A stretch of 64,000 nt of DNA. Source: Megascapheus bottae (Eukaryota; Chordata; Mammalia; Rodentia; Geomyidae). This document shows, one piece after another, positions 30,140 to 43,139 of this stretch. Location of the stretch: positions 868,001 through 932,000 of the forward strand of contig JANJXV010000152.1 in the NCBI GenBank assembly GCA_024803745.1. The letters run 5' to 3'. The translations under genes and the position numbers were made by a program. How positions within the stretch are numbered: position 1 is the stretch's first letter; each line of letters begins with the position of its first letter. The notes under the pieces were generated by a model. It did not search any database and was not told where the DNA came from. It saw nothing but the letters and a program-made list of their open reading frames with translations.

Positions 30140-31275
30140 AAAACTTATCTTAATGACCTAAAGCCACCTAGTCTTTGATAAGGGAATCAAAAATCAGAAT
30201 GGAAGAAAAACAGCACTTCACTTCAACATATGATACTGGCAGAACAGGTTAAACACCTGCAGGAAACTAATGTTGGATACTTCTATGTCACCATGCACCA
30301 GGATTAGTTCCAAATGGATCAAAGACCTTAAGGGAAAGGCAGACACTCTGAAAACTTTACAAGAAAGAATAGGAGATATATTAGCTCTATTTGGTGAACG
30401 TTGAAACATTCTTAATAAAGAACCAGAAACACAGCAAATTAAAGCAAGTTTGGACAAATGGTCTGCAGTAAACTGCAGAGCTTTAGTATGGCAAAGGACA
30501 TAGCTAGCAAGTTAAATAGAAAGCCCACAGAGTGGGAGAAGACCTTCACTAGGCATAAAACAAAGGCCTCCTATCTAAAATATATCTACAGCTAAAAGAA
30601 ATGGAATCTCTCCCAAAGGAATATTCAAAGAAACAACCATCCCATTCAAAGATGGGCCAAAGACTTTAACGGAGACTTCTCTGAAGAAGAAATAAGAATG
30701 GCCTCTAGGCACATGAAGAAATGCTCACCATCTCAGGCCCTAAAAGAAATGCAAATCAAAACAACTCTGAGATTCCACCTCACTCCAGTAAGAATGGCCA
30801 TGATCCAGAAATCGAATGACAACAGATGCTGGCAGGGATGTAGCCAGGAGGGCTCACTACTACAGAGATGGTGGGAGTGTAAACTCTTTCAACCACTGTG
30901 GAAAGCAGTATGGTGGTTTCTAATCATTGGAAACTTTGGGGTCAGGACTTTGGCCTAGTGGTAGAGTTCTTGGTAGCATGCAGGAAGCCCCAGGTGTGAT
31001 TCCTTGGTACCACATACATAGAAAAGGGCCAGAAATGGTGCTGAGGCTCAATGGGTAATGCCCTAGCCTTGAGAAAAATACAGAACCCAAGGACTGTTCT
31101 AAGTTCCTGGGTCTAAGCACAGGACTGGGAAGGAAAAAAAAAGACTAAACATTGAGCTTCCCTATGACCCAGCATTTCCACTACTAGGCATTTACCCAAT
31201 TGTCCAGAAACAAGGACATACTAAAGCCACTATCACAGTGATGTGCACTACAGTACTATTTACCATAGCAAAGGT
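30140..31275 (+). mobile_element. L1 ORF2 3' part, decayed, interrupted by a SINE
   Basis: Broken frames match the C-terminal part of L1 ORF2 protein, for example [20 protein letters not shown] and [15 protein letters not shown], then after the SINE a segment YDPAFPLLGIYP-like in 31160-31200. No 3' UTR is visible. Confidence 0.82.
30940..31143 (+). repeat. Dimeric tRNA-derived SINE within L1
   Basis: Full-length diverged copy splitting the L1 sequence. Confidence 0.85.
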
Positions 31276-31558
31276 ATGCAACCACGCCTGGTGCCCCTCC
31301 CATACTTTGTCTTTGAACTAGTGTTTGGTAAGAGAAGTCCTGTAGAGCAAGGTAGCACGTGTGACACACCAGGATGTCTTTGGCCTGTTGCCCTCCAATT
31401 GGCCCCTCATATTCAGCATGGGTTCCTGGGAAGTTCAGCAGGCTTCAATGGGCATATTGTTGGAAAGCGAGACCTCAACTTTGAAGTGCGGATGCCATAG
31501 CTAATCCCTGACATGCCAGCCAATTTCTAAGCAAGGTTCTCAAATTGAATAGTGCAGG
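31276..31558. other. No gene recognised
   Basis: Contains an 85-codon open frame (31243-31500, ending FEVRMP) with balanced composition that might be a gene remnant. I do not recognise it. Confidence 0.35.
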
Positions 31559-31920
31559 TGTTGGGAATAACATTCCCTAGCACAGGGCACAGGATGGACT
31601 TTGTTAAGTCTGCCTGGAAGAAATGACTTCTTCCCTTGCCTCTCTCCCCCTGCTCCCTGGTAATCCCTGCCCATTACCTGTAACCCTGGCAACTGGCATG
31701 CCTTGGTGCAGTGGGAAGTCCCCACTAAGGTATTTCCCCATCCTCTGAGGTCATATCCAGTTTTTCTCTGTCTATTCCCCTCCCCTATATAACCTCTCAC
31801 TTCCCAAACTAAGCTCTCTTGCTTACCCAGAGTCCATCTTGGGTGGTAGGAGTCTGCTCTTTCCTCATGCAAGAAACCCTCTTCTGAACTGCGTGGAGTT
31901 TACTTTCTGCTCACCTTACA
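31559..31920 (+). repeat. Class I ERV 5' LTR
   Basis: Starts TGTTGGGAATAACATTCC and ends CTCACCTTACA. A TATATAA box lies at 31786-31792. The polyadenylation signal is not clear. Confidence 0.78.
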
Positions 31921-31922
31921 TT

Positions 31923-31938
31923 TTGTGCCATGACTCAG
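31923..31938 (+). other. Primer binding site, tRNA-His-like
   Basis: TTGTGCCATGACTCAG, 13 of 16 matches to the complement of the tRNA-His 3' end. Confidence 0.65.
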
Positions 31939-32639
31939 AATGGGGAGAGGGTCAAGAGTGGCTGGATCCCCTCCTTTTCTCGAGAGTCAATCCACCTTTT
32001 GCCCCCCCCACTTCAGACCAGAGAAAGGAAACTCCACTCCCGGACCTCTGCCTTTCCAATAGCTGGATGTTCATTCACTACAATGTTTCCTGTCTGCACC
32101 TGGTGAGTGACTCCAACCTGCAGGCCTCTTTTCTGTCTCCTTTAACTACCCCTGCCTAGGGCTCTCTCCCTGTGTCTAGTTTAAGACCCCCCCACCCCCA
32201 ATCTGTTCTGGTGAGATTGGATTCCCCATCCCCCGCACATTCCACTTTCCCACTCAACATCCTTATTGACTCTACCCATTGACATCGTTACTGACTCCAC
32301 CCCCAGTCTCCACTGACACCACCCCTCCCTTGGTATCCTCAGAGACTGAGCCCCCCCACCCATGTCCTCACTCACTCTTACCCTACCTCCTCACTTACCA
32401 CCCCCACCCTCACAGACTTCACTTCCTTTTAATGTTTCTTATTACAATGGGGTCTCATCCATCTCACCCAAGTCAGCACACTCCCTTGGGTTATCTTGTA
32501 CACTCTTTAGATGTTCTTCTACTCAGAGACTCCATAAAGCCAAAACTGCTCATTTTTTTATTGCAATTGTGTCTGGCCAAAGTATAGGCTAGACAATTGG
32601 TCTCAGTGGACTCCAAATGGGACTTTGGAATATAATATT
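31939..32639 (+). other. Leader of the class I ERV, C-rich
   Basis: No gene. Pyrimidine-rich with repeated CTCACC/CCACCCC clusters between 32180 and 32420. Confidence 0.5.
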
Positions 32640-33895
32640 CTCAGGAATTTAGATAGTTTCGGCCGACACAAGGGTAAATGGCCAGAGGTTCTATATGTTC
32701 AGGTTTTCTTTGCTCTCCATGCTTGCCCTTCTCTCTACCAATCCTGTTCAACTTTCCCTATCCTACTGGCACAGGAGCATCCTGTCCCTGCCATATCACC
32801 TAAGAGCCTGGAGTTTTTTCCTAAACCTAAAGTGCCTGATCCCTTACTCATCATTGAAGATTCTGCTTCTCCTCCCCAAGCTGAACCTTTCCTTCCTTCT
32901 CCTCCGACTTCATCTCCTTTTGAGTCACCTCCTGCTACTCGTACTCGATCTTGTACTGGTAGTTCACAGCCTCCACCAGCCTCATTATATCCTCTGCGGG
33001 AGGTGACAGGGGCAGAAGGGGTCATTCGTGTGCATGCCCCCTTTTAAATGACAGATCTTTCCCAGATTGAGAAGCAACTAGGATCATACTTCCAAGACCA
33101 CAATAATTATACCAATGAATTTAAATAACTTGTTCAGACTTATGACCTCACCTGGCAGGACTTATATACAGTTCTGTCCTCTACCCCTACCTCTGAAGAA
33201 AAGGAAATGGTTTGGGTTGCTGCCCAGGCAAATGCTGATGAAACCCACCTCCTAGACAATACTTTCCCAGTAGGGGCAACGTCTGTGCCCAGGGAAGGGC
33301 CCAAATGGGATTATGAAAATAATGCCCCTGGAAGGGTATCAGAAATAGTATGGTAACCTGCCTGGTAGCTGGCCTCCAGAAAGCAGCCCACCGCGCAGTC
33401 AACTATGATAAAGTAAAGGAGGTTACCCAGAGACCCACTGAAAACCCAGCTAAATTTCTTGATGATCTTACAGTGGCACTCCAGCGTTATACTAAGCTGG
33501 ACCCCGAGTCAAAAGAAGGTATAGTGGTCCTTAATACCCATTTCATTTCCCAATCAGCTCCTGATATTAAAAAAATTGAAAAAGGCTGAGGATGGCCCTC
33601 AAACCCCTCAAGGAGATCTGGTGAGCATTGTCTTTAAGGATTTTAACAACCGGGAGGAACAGAAAAAAGCTGATAAGGCTGCCCATAATAGGAATATTTG
33701 CCAGTTCCTGGCGACTGCCCTTCATCTCCTCAAAGAAGAAACACCCAACGCACACCACCCAAACCATGCTTTAAGTGTGGCAAGGAAGGCCACAGGGCAG
33801 GAGCTTGTCCTACTCTAAAACCACCATCTGGACCCCGCCAAAATGTGGGTAGCCGGGGCATTAGGGAATTGAGTATCCCTCCTAATCTCTACAAG
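32640..33895 (+). pseudogene. gag: Class I ERV gag, broken
   Basis: The proline-rich region (32860-32990) leads to LYPLREVTGAEGVIRVHAPF, a hallmark of the p12/capsid border in gammaretrovirus-like Gag. Capsid pieces follow in shifting frames: TCLVAGLQKAAHRAVNYDKV, RPTENPAKFLDDLTVALQRY (major homology region) and ISQSAPDIKK. Nucleocapsid has one knuckle, CFKCGKEGHRAGAC. There are several frameshifts and stops, including one after HAPF at 33045. It would have encoded matrix, p12, capsid and nucleocapsid. Confidence 0.88.
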
Positions 33896-34830
33896 GTGGG
33901 CCACTCCCTTCCATACCACTCACACATGCTGAGGATCTCAACATATTCAAGATACACAGCTTGGCAATGGAAGTGCGATGCTGCCCAGGGCCGCTGGATC
34001 CCAACAACAACGAGGATCTGGAGAAGCGATACCAATGCCTGTTGCTTGCCCTGGACTGGAGCAAAGTAAGCCAGCAACAGCTCTTCAGTGAAATCCACCA
34101 ACTGAAGCAGCTAAAGCAAGACCTGCAGGAACAACAGCAGGAAGAAAAGGAGAAGATGGCCCAGGTGCAAGAAAAACTGAAAGCAGAGTTAGAAGACCAC
34201 AAGGTAGCCATCAAGATGTTGCTTTCAGAGAAAGGCCACTTACAATCTGCCCTGGCTCACATGGAAAAGGAAGCCAACTAAAGTCAAGTGGAGCATGAAG
34301 ATCTGACCAGCTGCCTGCAGGCTTCTCAGCAGAGCAGCTTAGACCTGGAGATGGCCTTGTCTGCACTCACCACCACGCAGAAGGACACTGAGCAGAAGAA
34401 CAGACAGCTCATCCAAGGTCTGGGTGATGTGAAGCTGCAGCTCGAGGCAAAGAGCAGAAGCTGGGAAAACCTGCAGGAGCTGAATGCAGCCTCGCAGGGG
34501 AAGCTGGACGTGCTCCGGACCCAGAAGTCCAACATGAAGTTTAGATTGGAAAAATTCCAACGAGCACTAGGGGAGCGGGCAGTGCTGAAAAGTAGCCTAC
34601 AGAATGTACAAAGTGTGCTGAGCGCATTCAGGTTGGAGAGGGACAAGTGTGTGGAGGGCCTGAGGGTGGAGAGTTCCACGTGGATGGAGAAGGTGCTGCG
34701 GCTCTCACAGGAGATGAACCAACTCACAGACGAGCGTGAGGAAGACCTGTGGCAGATGGTGGATCTAGAGAAGAAGCTGGCAGAAATGGAGAAGAAGCTG
34801 GCAGAGGCGCAGCTCCCTGTAGGAAAGGAA
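33896..34830 (+). pseudogene. Golgin A2-like (GM130 family) intronless pseudogene
   Basis: Two open pieces separated by a TAA at 34279 give a continuous coiled coil. DLEKRYQCLLLALDWSKVS, VAIKMLLSEKGHLQSALAHM, EDLTSCLQASQQSSLDLEMA and LERDKCVEGLRVESSTW match the middle of golgin A2 in order. GM130 is a cis-Golgi vesicle tether. The match runs through what are several exons in the parent gene, so this is mRNA-derived. It starts directly after the gammaretroviral nucleocapsid and ends in a SINE remnant, with no poly-A tail of its own. It could equally derive from a GOLGA6/8-type relative. Confidence 0.8.
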
Positions 34831-34834
34831 CTTG

Positions 34835-34892
34835 GGTCTTCGTGCTGGATAGGCAGGCACTCTACCGCTAAGCCAAATTCTCAGCCCCTGTA
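34835..34892 (-). repeat. Dimeric tRNA SINE fragment
   Basis: Only the 5' part of the first monomer, minus strand (GGGGCTGAGAATTTGGCTTA). Confidence 0.7.
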
Positions 34893-34902
34893 TATCATCT
34901 TT

Positions 34903-35465
34903 TTTTTTTGCTTTATTTTTTTTTGTAATTAGTAAAAGGGTTACATGATATTTGCGAGATAGAAGGTGCATTAATTCACATACATTGATACCCTTTCACA
35001 TGTCTTGGTACCCGTTTCCCTCCCCCCCCACACCCCCCACCTGTCTTGGTTTTCCCCCCTTCCCTATCACATTTCAAATATCCAAATACAAATAAATTCA
35101 ATATATCAGATAAAGTGAGATACTATACCAATATGAGGTAACCAAGGGACAGCAAAGGAGATGAGAGACAACATAGTACATTAAGGACAACAATCATTCA
35201 TTATATGGCTTTTGTTTCACTATCCTGGAGGTCCTTTCAATTAGCTTCACATTATATGTCCTTATGTATCAAGATTTTGCTCGATTGCAAATCTCTGCTA
35301 GTAGAGCCCAAGGTTTCTACTGATTATGACGAATGAGGGAAACCATGGAGCCTAAGTTCCTTTGAGTCTGGCTTACTTCACTTAATATGATTTTTTCTAA
35401 GTCTTTCCATTTCCTAACAAATGGGGCGATGTCATTCTTTCTAACAGCAGCATATCATCTTTATA
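34903..35465 (-). mobile_element. L1 3' end, 5'-truncated
   Basis: A poly-T start at 34903, then on the minus strand the 3' UTR with a G-rich run (opposite CCCCCCCC at 35023) and the last ORF2 codons (KNDIAPFVRKWKDLEKIILS). Confidence 0.85.
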
Positions 35466-36097
35466 ACACCAATTAAAATGCATGAAAAGGAACAAAAATA
35501 AAAATAAAAAATCTAAGAAACTGATGTAGCAAATCCTAAGATTCTACTAAAAACATAATATAACATCTTATATATTCAGCAATAAATGAAGCAAAATGGG
35601 CTTTTAATAGTACTTAGCTATTCACCAGCCTTCGCCTAAGTAAGGCTCACTAAATAATCGTAAAAATATGTAACAGCAGCAACATGTGATTCAAAGGAGA
35701 AACCAATGGCATTAAAATTAAAAGCCACTTATAAAGAATCTAAAATCATCTACCTGTTAGTAAATGACTTCTTGGCTTAATGCTGACGTTTTATAATTAC
35801 TCTAAAGAAGCTCTTTCCCCTTTGACTTTCAGAATTATTGCCCAATCCTTCATAATTGTTGTATGAGGAGCTCTCTTTACACTTGATGTCATAACAATAT
35901 TACTGACTACCATGAAACAACATATATGTATGTAATACCATGCTGAAATTTGGGGATGGAGCATATATTGCATATGTGAATAAAATATAGCCATATGATT
36001 AACAAGAAAATCTAACCCTATCCTACTTACTATTCAAGGCTTTAAAAGAACACCTATCCTCTTCTTGTTTTAGGCTTCTCTCCCTACATATTGCTGC
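35466..36097. other. No gene recognised
   Basis: AT-rich, only chance frames. Confidence 0.5.
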
Positions 36098-36445
36098 TGT
36101 GATTTGAGTATTGTTTGTCCCCTCTGAAATTCATGTTGAAGTTGAACCTTTACTGAGAAATATTTAGCAGGCAGAAACAACCCTATTGTAGTTTCCAAGG
36201 TGGGACCTTTGGGAATTAATTAGGATTGGATAAGATCATCACATTGAGTCCCAATGATTCCATACTGGGGTATTTCTAAGAAAAGGAAGAGATAAAGAAA
36301 CAAAAACAGAAACTACAGAGCATTTGAGCACTTGAGCATACATACACATGGAGAGAGTCCTGGAACAGGTCTTATCTTGTGGCCTCAGAAGAGTCCAGCC
36401 CTGCTGATATCCACATCTCAGACTTCTAGTTTCAACTACTATGAG
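36098..36445 (+). repeat. MLT1-like MaLR LTR, old
   Basis: TTTGAGTATTGTTTGTCCCC, ATTCATGTTGAAGTTGAACC and GGTGGGACCTTTGGGAATTA follow the start of MLT1-type LTRs in order. Confidence 0.55.
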
Positions 36446-36461
36446 AAAAATAACTCACTGA

Positions 36462-36682
36462 GCTGGGCATAGTGGCTCATGCCTATAATCCTAGCTAATC
36501 AGGAGGTTGAGATCTGAGGATCACACTTCAAAGCCAGCCTGGACACACTGGAGACTCTTATCTCCAATTAACCACTAGAAAATAGGAAGTGGTGCTGTGG
36601 CTCAAAAGGTAGGGCTGTAGCCTTGAGCTGAAGAGCTCAGGATCAATGCCCAAGCCCAGAGTCCAAACCCCACGACTGTGGA
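36462..36682 (+). repeat. B1-ID composite SINE
   Basis: A well-preserved example: B1 half GGGCATAGTGGCTCATGCCT with AGGTTGAGATCTGAGG, then an ID-like half from GTGCTGTGGCTCAAAAGG. Confidence 0.9.
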
Positions 36683-38466
36683 AGCCAAAGGTTACCTAAT
36701 AGTACAGCTGCCACAAACACCTGGTAAAGGAAAGGATTAATGTTAGGTCCTGCTGAACGGTACAGAAGGTGCAAATGAAAGACAATTACCTCACCATTCC
36801 TAAGATCAAAAAAGAAATAAATGAAAAAGCACTGAAACAGATGAAATTTTTAAAGAAAAATCTGCCATAATCAAAATATATGAGGGTACTTTCTTAAAAT
36901 AATTACTTCTGACATTTGAATATATATGATATTTAAGTCTTTGAAACTCACATTGGCAAATTCCAACATCCTCATAATACTTTGCTTTGCTCTTTGAAAA
37001 ATCATGCAAAATAAAGAAGATTACAACACAGGGCACAAAGGTTCAGAGGAAAGAATTTTAAAAAATTAACCAAATCACTGATCATGATATATAATTCCGT
37101 GGCAGTTTTTAAATTAACAAATGCCTTCTAATAAATACTGATATGTAAATAAGAATGTGAAATAAGTCAGTGATAAAATTTGGCCTATTGTTTCTCATTT
37201 ACAAAGTAGAAAATACATGGGTTATAGGTATATAATTATCTGAGACACTCAGGTTGAACTCTGTATCTTCCTGGATAACACTAACAGGAGATGACACAAG
37301 AAAAGAGCACAAAATATTCAAGTGTAACTTGTTTTTGCTCTGGTCATTATCATTCCACTATCCTGCCTATCATGGCAGTACAATCTTCCATCTAATGTCT
37401 CATGGAAGAAAATACAACTATCATTTAGAGTGGATTTAACCATCCATTGTAATTTCAGGCTAAGGATCAACTGTCTGCTTGTTTCCTTGCTGGTTGAGTT
37501 AATTATTTTTCTGTAAATGCATTCTTCCTCAAGGTTTGCTCTTATTTTTATTAGTTTAAATTCTAAAAGAAAAGAGACAGAACCTATATATGTGATGAAT
37601 AAGGTTAAGGACACAAAGTCTAACAAGTTATGTCAGAAGTTACTGCTGGGTGATATATGCATAAGTTGTAGTAAAGCTTTTGGGAAGGAAAGAGGCATCC
37701 TGGAGCAGCTGGCAGGACAACAGGCAGTCTAAATTACATCACTCATTTGGTCGTTCTAGCATATGACAGTGATTGGCTCTCCAAAAACAAATGCAAGACT
37801 AACTAGTACTCTCATAAAAAAGAAGCTCTCATTCTTAAGATTTCAATCCTAGTTGCTGTGAATTCCAATACAATAAATAATAATAACAATAATACTATAG
37901 GTTGTTATATACTATAATAATATGAACTTGTTAAAGATTATTGATTTCACATAACAATAAACAAAATGCTAAACATTCTCACTTTTGTGCCTTTTGCAAT
38001 TTTAAGGTGATCTGCAGAGACTCAGTTGGACAATTTAATTGGACAATTAATAATTGTTTTCAGAATAAAGGATACAAATGCTCTAGATTAATAAGCTGGT
38101 CTTTGCTTAAAGCATATAAAGCATATTTCTGTTTCTGTCATTTTCCCATTAATTTCAATTTTACTACTCCAAAACACAGGAGGAAGCTCCTATAATCTTT
38201 GGAAGACCTAATGTCTCTCTTATTCTATACTTTTTTTTAAAATAAGTACCCCAAGCCAGAAAGACAGAGAGAACTTCATAGAGAGCAAGGAATAATGTAC
38301 TATCATGAGTAATCATCACTGGAAATCTGCTATCATGCTTAGGTAAAACTCTTTATCTAGATGTGAGCTCTAGGAGTGGGCTTCTTTTACATTCTCAGGT
38401 CCTCTGAATATTGCACGACAGTAAAATGCCTTGGAATAACAATAATTTTTTTTTAATCTTTGCAAG
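36683..38466. other. No gene recognised
   Basis: AT-rich intergenic-like DNA. The longest frame, 102 codons on the minus strand (37318-37626), shows no domain. Confidence 0.55.
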
Positions 38467-38551
38467 GGGGCTGGGGATTTAGCTCAGTGGAAGAGTTCTT
38501 GCCTGGCAAGTGTAAGGCCCTGACTTCAGTCCTCAGTTCTGGAAAAAAAAA
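38467..38551 (+). repeat. ID element
   Basis: GGGGATTTAGCTCAGTGGAA and the poly-A tail give a typical rodent ID SINE with a decayed B box. Confidence 0.9.
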
Positions 38552-39096
38552 TCTTTCTAAGGACTATGTTAATCAGTTTTACATTGCTGTCAAAAAGCAA
38601 GTGCTGAGACAATCACTTATAAAAGGAAACTTTTATTTTGTAAGTTTCAGCCCTGTTTTGTTGACCCATTAATTCTGGTTTTTTTGGTGAAGCCACACAT
38701 AATGGCAGAAAAATGTGGCAAAGGAAACCCATTAACTTAAGGGCTGAGTTTGAAGAGAAAGAAGAAGCAGAGTGCCTAGTGTCCCAATACTCTCTTCAAC
38801 CTCCAATAAGCTTCCTTCACTAGGCCTCACCTCCTAGGAACTATAATACCTCTAGCACAGGCTCAATAGATGGGCCTATAGGGAACATTCTGATACAAAT
38901 TACAGTAAGAACCATAAGTAAATTCCTTACTGCCAATCTTTAGGTCTATCTTTATTCATATCACATCAGGCTGTCCTAAGTGTACTGCCCTTCTGTCCCT
39001 TGGATTGAAACCCACTAAGTTAGCCTTTACCTCTCTGATCTCACTTCTCTCACCCTAAATCCTTTTTAAAATCATCTAACATACCTTGCAGAATAT

Positions 39097-39104
<8 letters not shown>
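38552..39104. other. Probable old LTR-type repeat, otherwise no gene
   Basis: 38560-38890 has the look of a diverged mammalian interspersed repeat, but I cannot assign a family with confidence. Confidence 0.35.

Positions 39105-39152
<48 letters not shown>
39105..39152 (+). repeat. (TG)n microsatellite
   Basis: An uninterrupted run that forms the tail side of the adjacent minus-strand SINE. Confidence 0.95.
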
Positions 39153-39154
<2 letters not shown>

Positions 39155-39356
39155 CTAGGGTTTAAACTCTAGGCCTCTCACTTTTGCCTCTCATCTTTTT
39201 CACTCAAGGTTGACATTCTACATGAGCCACTTCCATTTCTAGCTTTCTGCTGATTAACTGGAGAGAAGAATCTCTCAGGATGGCTCATAACCATGATCCT
39301 CAGATCTCATCCTCCTGAGTCACTACGACTTACATGTGTTAGCCACCAGCACATGA
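39155..39356 (-). repeat. B1-ID composite SINE
   Basis: Minus-strand copy with GTGCTGGTGGCTAACACATG at its 5' end. Confidence 0.75.
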
Positions 39357-40864
39357 CTCGGAATGTCACTGTTGTAACTAGTATTCATTTGCCTTTTTCA
39401 AGATTTCATTATTCCAGTATTTCTTTGGGAAATAATTTTTTATCCTGTGCAGGTGCTTGTAATAAACTTACTGCACACCTGTCTCTGGTGGTCCAGAAAC
39501 AACTGAGACAGGATCCATCAAAAGAATTACACAGCATTTCTCCCTACCGAGACAGTTTTACTTTCCAAGATTTCACAAACCTATAATGCAAAAACCTAAG
39601 TGGAAAATCCCAGAAATAGATCACTAATAAATAAATCACTAATCAAAGCTAAGTCTTAAATTATAGCATTCTGATTAGCTTCATTAAATGTCACCATTAT
39701 GCTTCTTTCCTAGAACCTGAATCACCCATTTGACCATGGTATCCACCCCACCTATGAATGAACACATTGGTTACTTGGTAGCCTGATATTTACCAGGTAC
39801 ACTGTCACAGTGGTGGGGTTATTGTGTTCAGTAACCCTTATTTAGGAGCCCAATGCCTCATTACAATGCCTATATATTTACTTCATTTAAACTCATAATA
39901 CAGTCATACCATCAAAAGAAGAAGGGTGTCCACAATATACTCAGGTTACACCACATACAGATACTATGGATCAGAAATATTGTAGACAGAAAATTCATCT
40001 TTAATGAATATGAACCATTTTTTTTCTTTTTTATTATAGTTATCTAAACCACAATGTAATAACTATACAGCATTTGCATTTTATTAGGTATAGCATGCAA
40101 CCAGGAAATAAAGTGCATTGGTGGCTCCATGAAATTGGAGCATCTATGGATGTTTATGTTCTCAAAGGATTCAGGAAACAATCCTCTATGAATAATGAGG
40201 AAGAAAAAAAGAGGTACAGTCAAACTGAAAGCAGATACAGTGGCAGAGGCAGAAGCAGAGGCAAGACAGAAAAAGAGACCACAGTCACAGCTCTTACAGC
40301 AATACAATTATAATTATTTTATTTTTAGGTGCTGGGGTTAATATCTTACTGTTATAAATTAAGCTTTGTTTTAGGTAGTTATATATAGGAAAACACATTA
40401 TGTACAGAAAATTTTTGCGACTACCTGAGGTCTCTATTATCCACTGGGGGTCTTGGAAAGTGTCCTGGCAGATCAAGGGATACTGCTGTATTCCACAATC
40501 CTCTTCTTACCTTCTATTTCCTCCACCACTCACGGTGAATGATGGTCCTTACTTGTGAGTCAGTCAAGTTGCTGTGAAATGCAAGATATTGTGGACCTCT
40601 TCCAGAACACAAACCCTGTTCCATTGGACTCAGCATGGAAGCTGTGGACCTAGTATCGACAGTCATCTTGCCAACCCATGAAACCTGCGAATGAGGCCAC
40701 ACTGAATGATTCAGAGCAGAAATGCAGTGCAAACTCATGATGAGATCTCTATACTACCATTTTTTTATGCTGTCATGAGTGACACTGTACATACTCTGAG
40801 AAGAAGTTCCTGGATATTTCCCAATAGTTCCAATAGTGTCTAACATAGTTCTAATATTGCTGTA
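39357..40864. other. No gene recognised
   Basis: AT-rich. Frames up to 97 codons with no domains. Confidence 0.5.
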
Positions 40865-40985
40865 ACAAATGAGGAAGAGAGATTGTATATAGATATTCCT
40901 TTCTTGAATACTCATTTGTTGAACAAGTCATTTGAAATATGATGTAAAAATCAATGTTAATAAATTCTTTCATAAAAAATAGACC
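40865..40985 (+). mobile_element. L1 3' tail fragment
   Basis: GAATACTCATTTGTTGAACA and ATGATGTAAAAATCAATG, the same tail as at 16290 and 44870. Confidence 0.6.
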
Positions 40986-42911
40986 TAAACAAAAGATTGC
41001 CACCATAAAAGGGAGGACGAAAGAAAACTACGTAAGTAATAAATATGTCTTTGTCCCACATTCTGTTTATACTACCAAACGAGGAAGTATATAATCTGGA
41101 AGGTATATATTGTTTCTCCTTTCTAGTGGCTTATGGATTTTAACAAACTCTGTTCCTACACACAGGGTACTTTTTCATATGCTATTCAACTGAAGATTTA
41201 AGACAGTTTCTTTTGAAAGAAAGTTTTACCTTAACTTTCACAGAGTTTCTTTAAGCGTTCATTTCATGGCTATCTGACATGAAGGTCTCCTTTTATGACT
41301 GTGTTGCATGAACTATGGTCTGAGGAAAAGAGAGATTATGATTGAAGGGTCTGTATCAGACTGATACATTTCCTGTGGAAAATGTTCTACTGTAGCTGGA
41401 TTTGAGCACCTCTTAGAGGAATGCCCCAAGTGCGACTACAATGAACATGACTCACAATTGCCACAGCAACAAGATGCCAGGCTCTGGTCTGCAGAAAGTG
41501 TCATAAAAACGAGGGGGGTTACAGAGAATTCCTAATGCCAGTATGAAAATGTATAAACCTTTATATTATATTATTATAAAAATTTACCCTGTTTAAACAA
41601 AGCCTTCTGATTTCTGAGCCTCATTGTAGTTTCCACTGAAGCAAGTAAGAGTAAGGACTTGTTATTCCCCATGCCTGGAACCAGAGCAGGACCTCAGAGA
41701 AACTTCGTGACCTCAGATACATTTGCATTATAGGCATACTGATATCCAAGCATGATTCAGGCTAAAGGATTCCTTCCTCCTCTAGCCTGGCACTGGAGAA
41801 TGGTAGAGATAGCCACCTGACTGGAATGGGCCATGGATCTCACTCACTGGGAAGAACGTGTTGGTGAGACGTGTATCCATCAATGGCCATAGGCCAACTG
41901 GGACAATGTGGATGTAGGGAGCACCGTGTGGGAACATTGCTGCTTCAGGTCCCCAGGTTCCCCTTGTGTATGGAAAGAGCTGAGAGGTCATCCATGGACC
42001 CTTGGGTGGCATCGACTCGAGAAGACATTCCTCCAAGAGGACAGCCAAGCAACCAGGCTCCTAAGTCCTGTCTGCAAGCTACCAGTGGCTCAGCTTGTTC
42101 TGCCTCTCCACTCTTCAGTCTAGGGAAGTTTTTGCTAATCTTAGGGATATCCCAGTTCTCCTCTGAGCTTCTAATTGTTCCTTCCATCCCTCAAATACTC
42201 GTAGTCCTCTAAAGACTTAGAATTTTGAAACACAATCTGGGGAACCTTTCTACATTAACACTTCCCTTCCCTGAGGTGATGAGCTCAGAACTGTCCATCT
42301 GTTCCAATGGGGAGTGGAAAGGGTTGCCAAAGAAACACAAAATAAGCAATTATGTCGGTATATTATTTCAACTATATTACTCAACCACTTTCTCCTGTGG
42401 AATTAAAGGTTTACATCAATTAAAAGAAATTTTAAATAACATCCAGGTGTTACTTCTCACCATACATTCCTTCCAAATATACCTGCAAACCAGGCAGAGA
42501 CTTGAGTCCAAACTCCTATTAGATACATAAAGCAGCACCCAATGACAGGAGTAAGGATCTACAGAGATGACAGCAAATAACTGGGTCCAGGTTAGTTCTT
42601 CCCCTTAGAATGCCCATCTGGGACTACTCATGAAATTCTCCCACAACCAATCACCAATGGCCCTTCAGACTCACCCATTATTCATTGCACTGAGAAAAGG
42701 CCTTGAATGACTCCCTATGTGTGACAGGAGAAGAATTGTTGCTGACATTAATCAGAAACAAGTGATGGGAACAGAGTTCCTGGTCTGAATCTCCATCCTA
42801 ACATCTATCCTAAAATCTGTGACACTGGAACCAAGCTTCAGAGATCTAAAAAACAAGGAGAATTGGAAGTTACAGGGACCATACTCATAAATAAACTGAT
42901 TTGTTTGATGT
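40986..42911. other. No gene recognised; possible decayed coding fragment at 41780-42190
   Basis: Frames on both strands at 41780-42190 (up to 113 codons) have mixed composition. They match nothing I recognise. The rest is featureless. Confidence 0.45.
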
Positions 42912-43003
42912 TTTATCTGTTTATATTGCTGGGACTAGAACCCAGGGCCTCACACATGGGAAGTGCATGCTCCACTACTGCACTCCTCCTCTAGCTCCTA
43001 GGC
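42912..43003 (-). repeat. tRNA/ID-like SINE fragment
   Basis: The minus strand reads GGAGTGCAGTAGTGGAGCAT and then GCCCTGGGTTCTAGTCCCAG, an ID/B2-like B-box region. Confidence 0.6.
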
Positions 43004-43139
43004 CTAGACCCTTGAAGGTGTCCATGTCTCCATGTGTCTGGTCTTCTCTTTTCTGGGATGTTTTTCTAGTAACCTAATGAGTCAGGTATTCCTCCAGTGA
43101 TCTTTCCTAGGTGAAAGTTGTCACTAAAATGTTATTTTC

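Larger units (their letters stand above)
31559..33895 (+). mobile_element. Gammaretrovirus-like (class I) ERV fragment: 5' LTR, leader, gag
   Basis: A 362-bp LTR, a primer site matching tRNA-His with three mismatches, about 700 bp of leader, and a broken gag with one CCHC knuckle. No pol or 3' LTR is visible; the sequence passes straight into a golgin-like pseudogene. It belongs to a different retroviral class from proviruses A-D and is clearly older. Confidence 0.85.
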
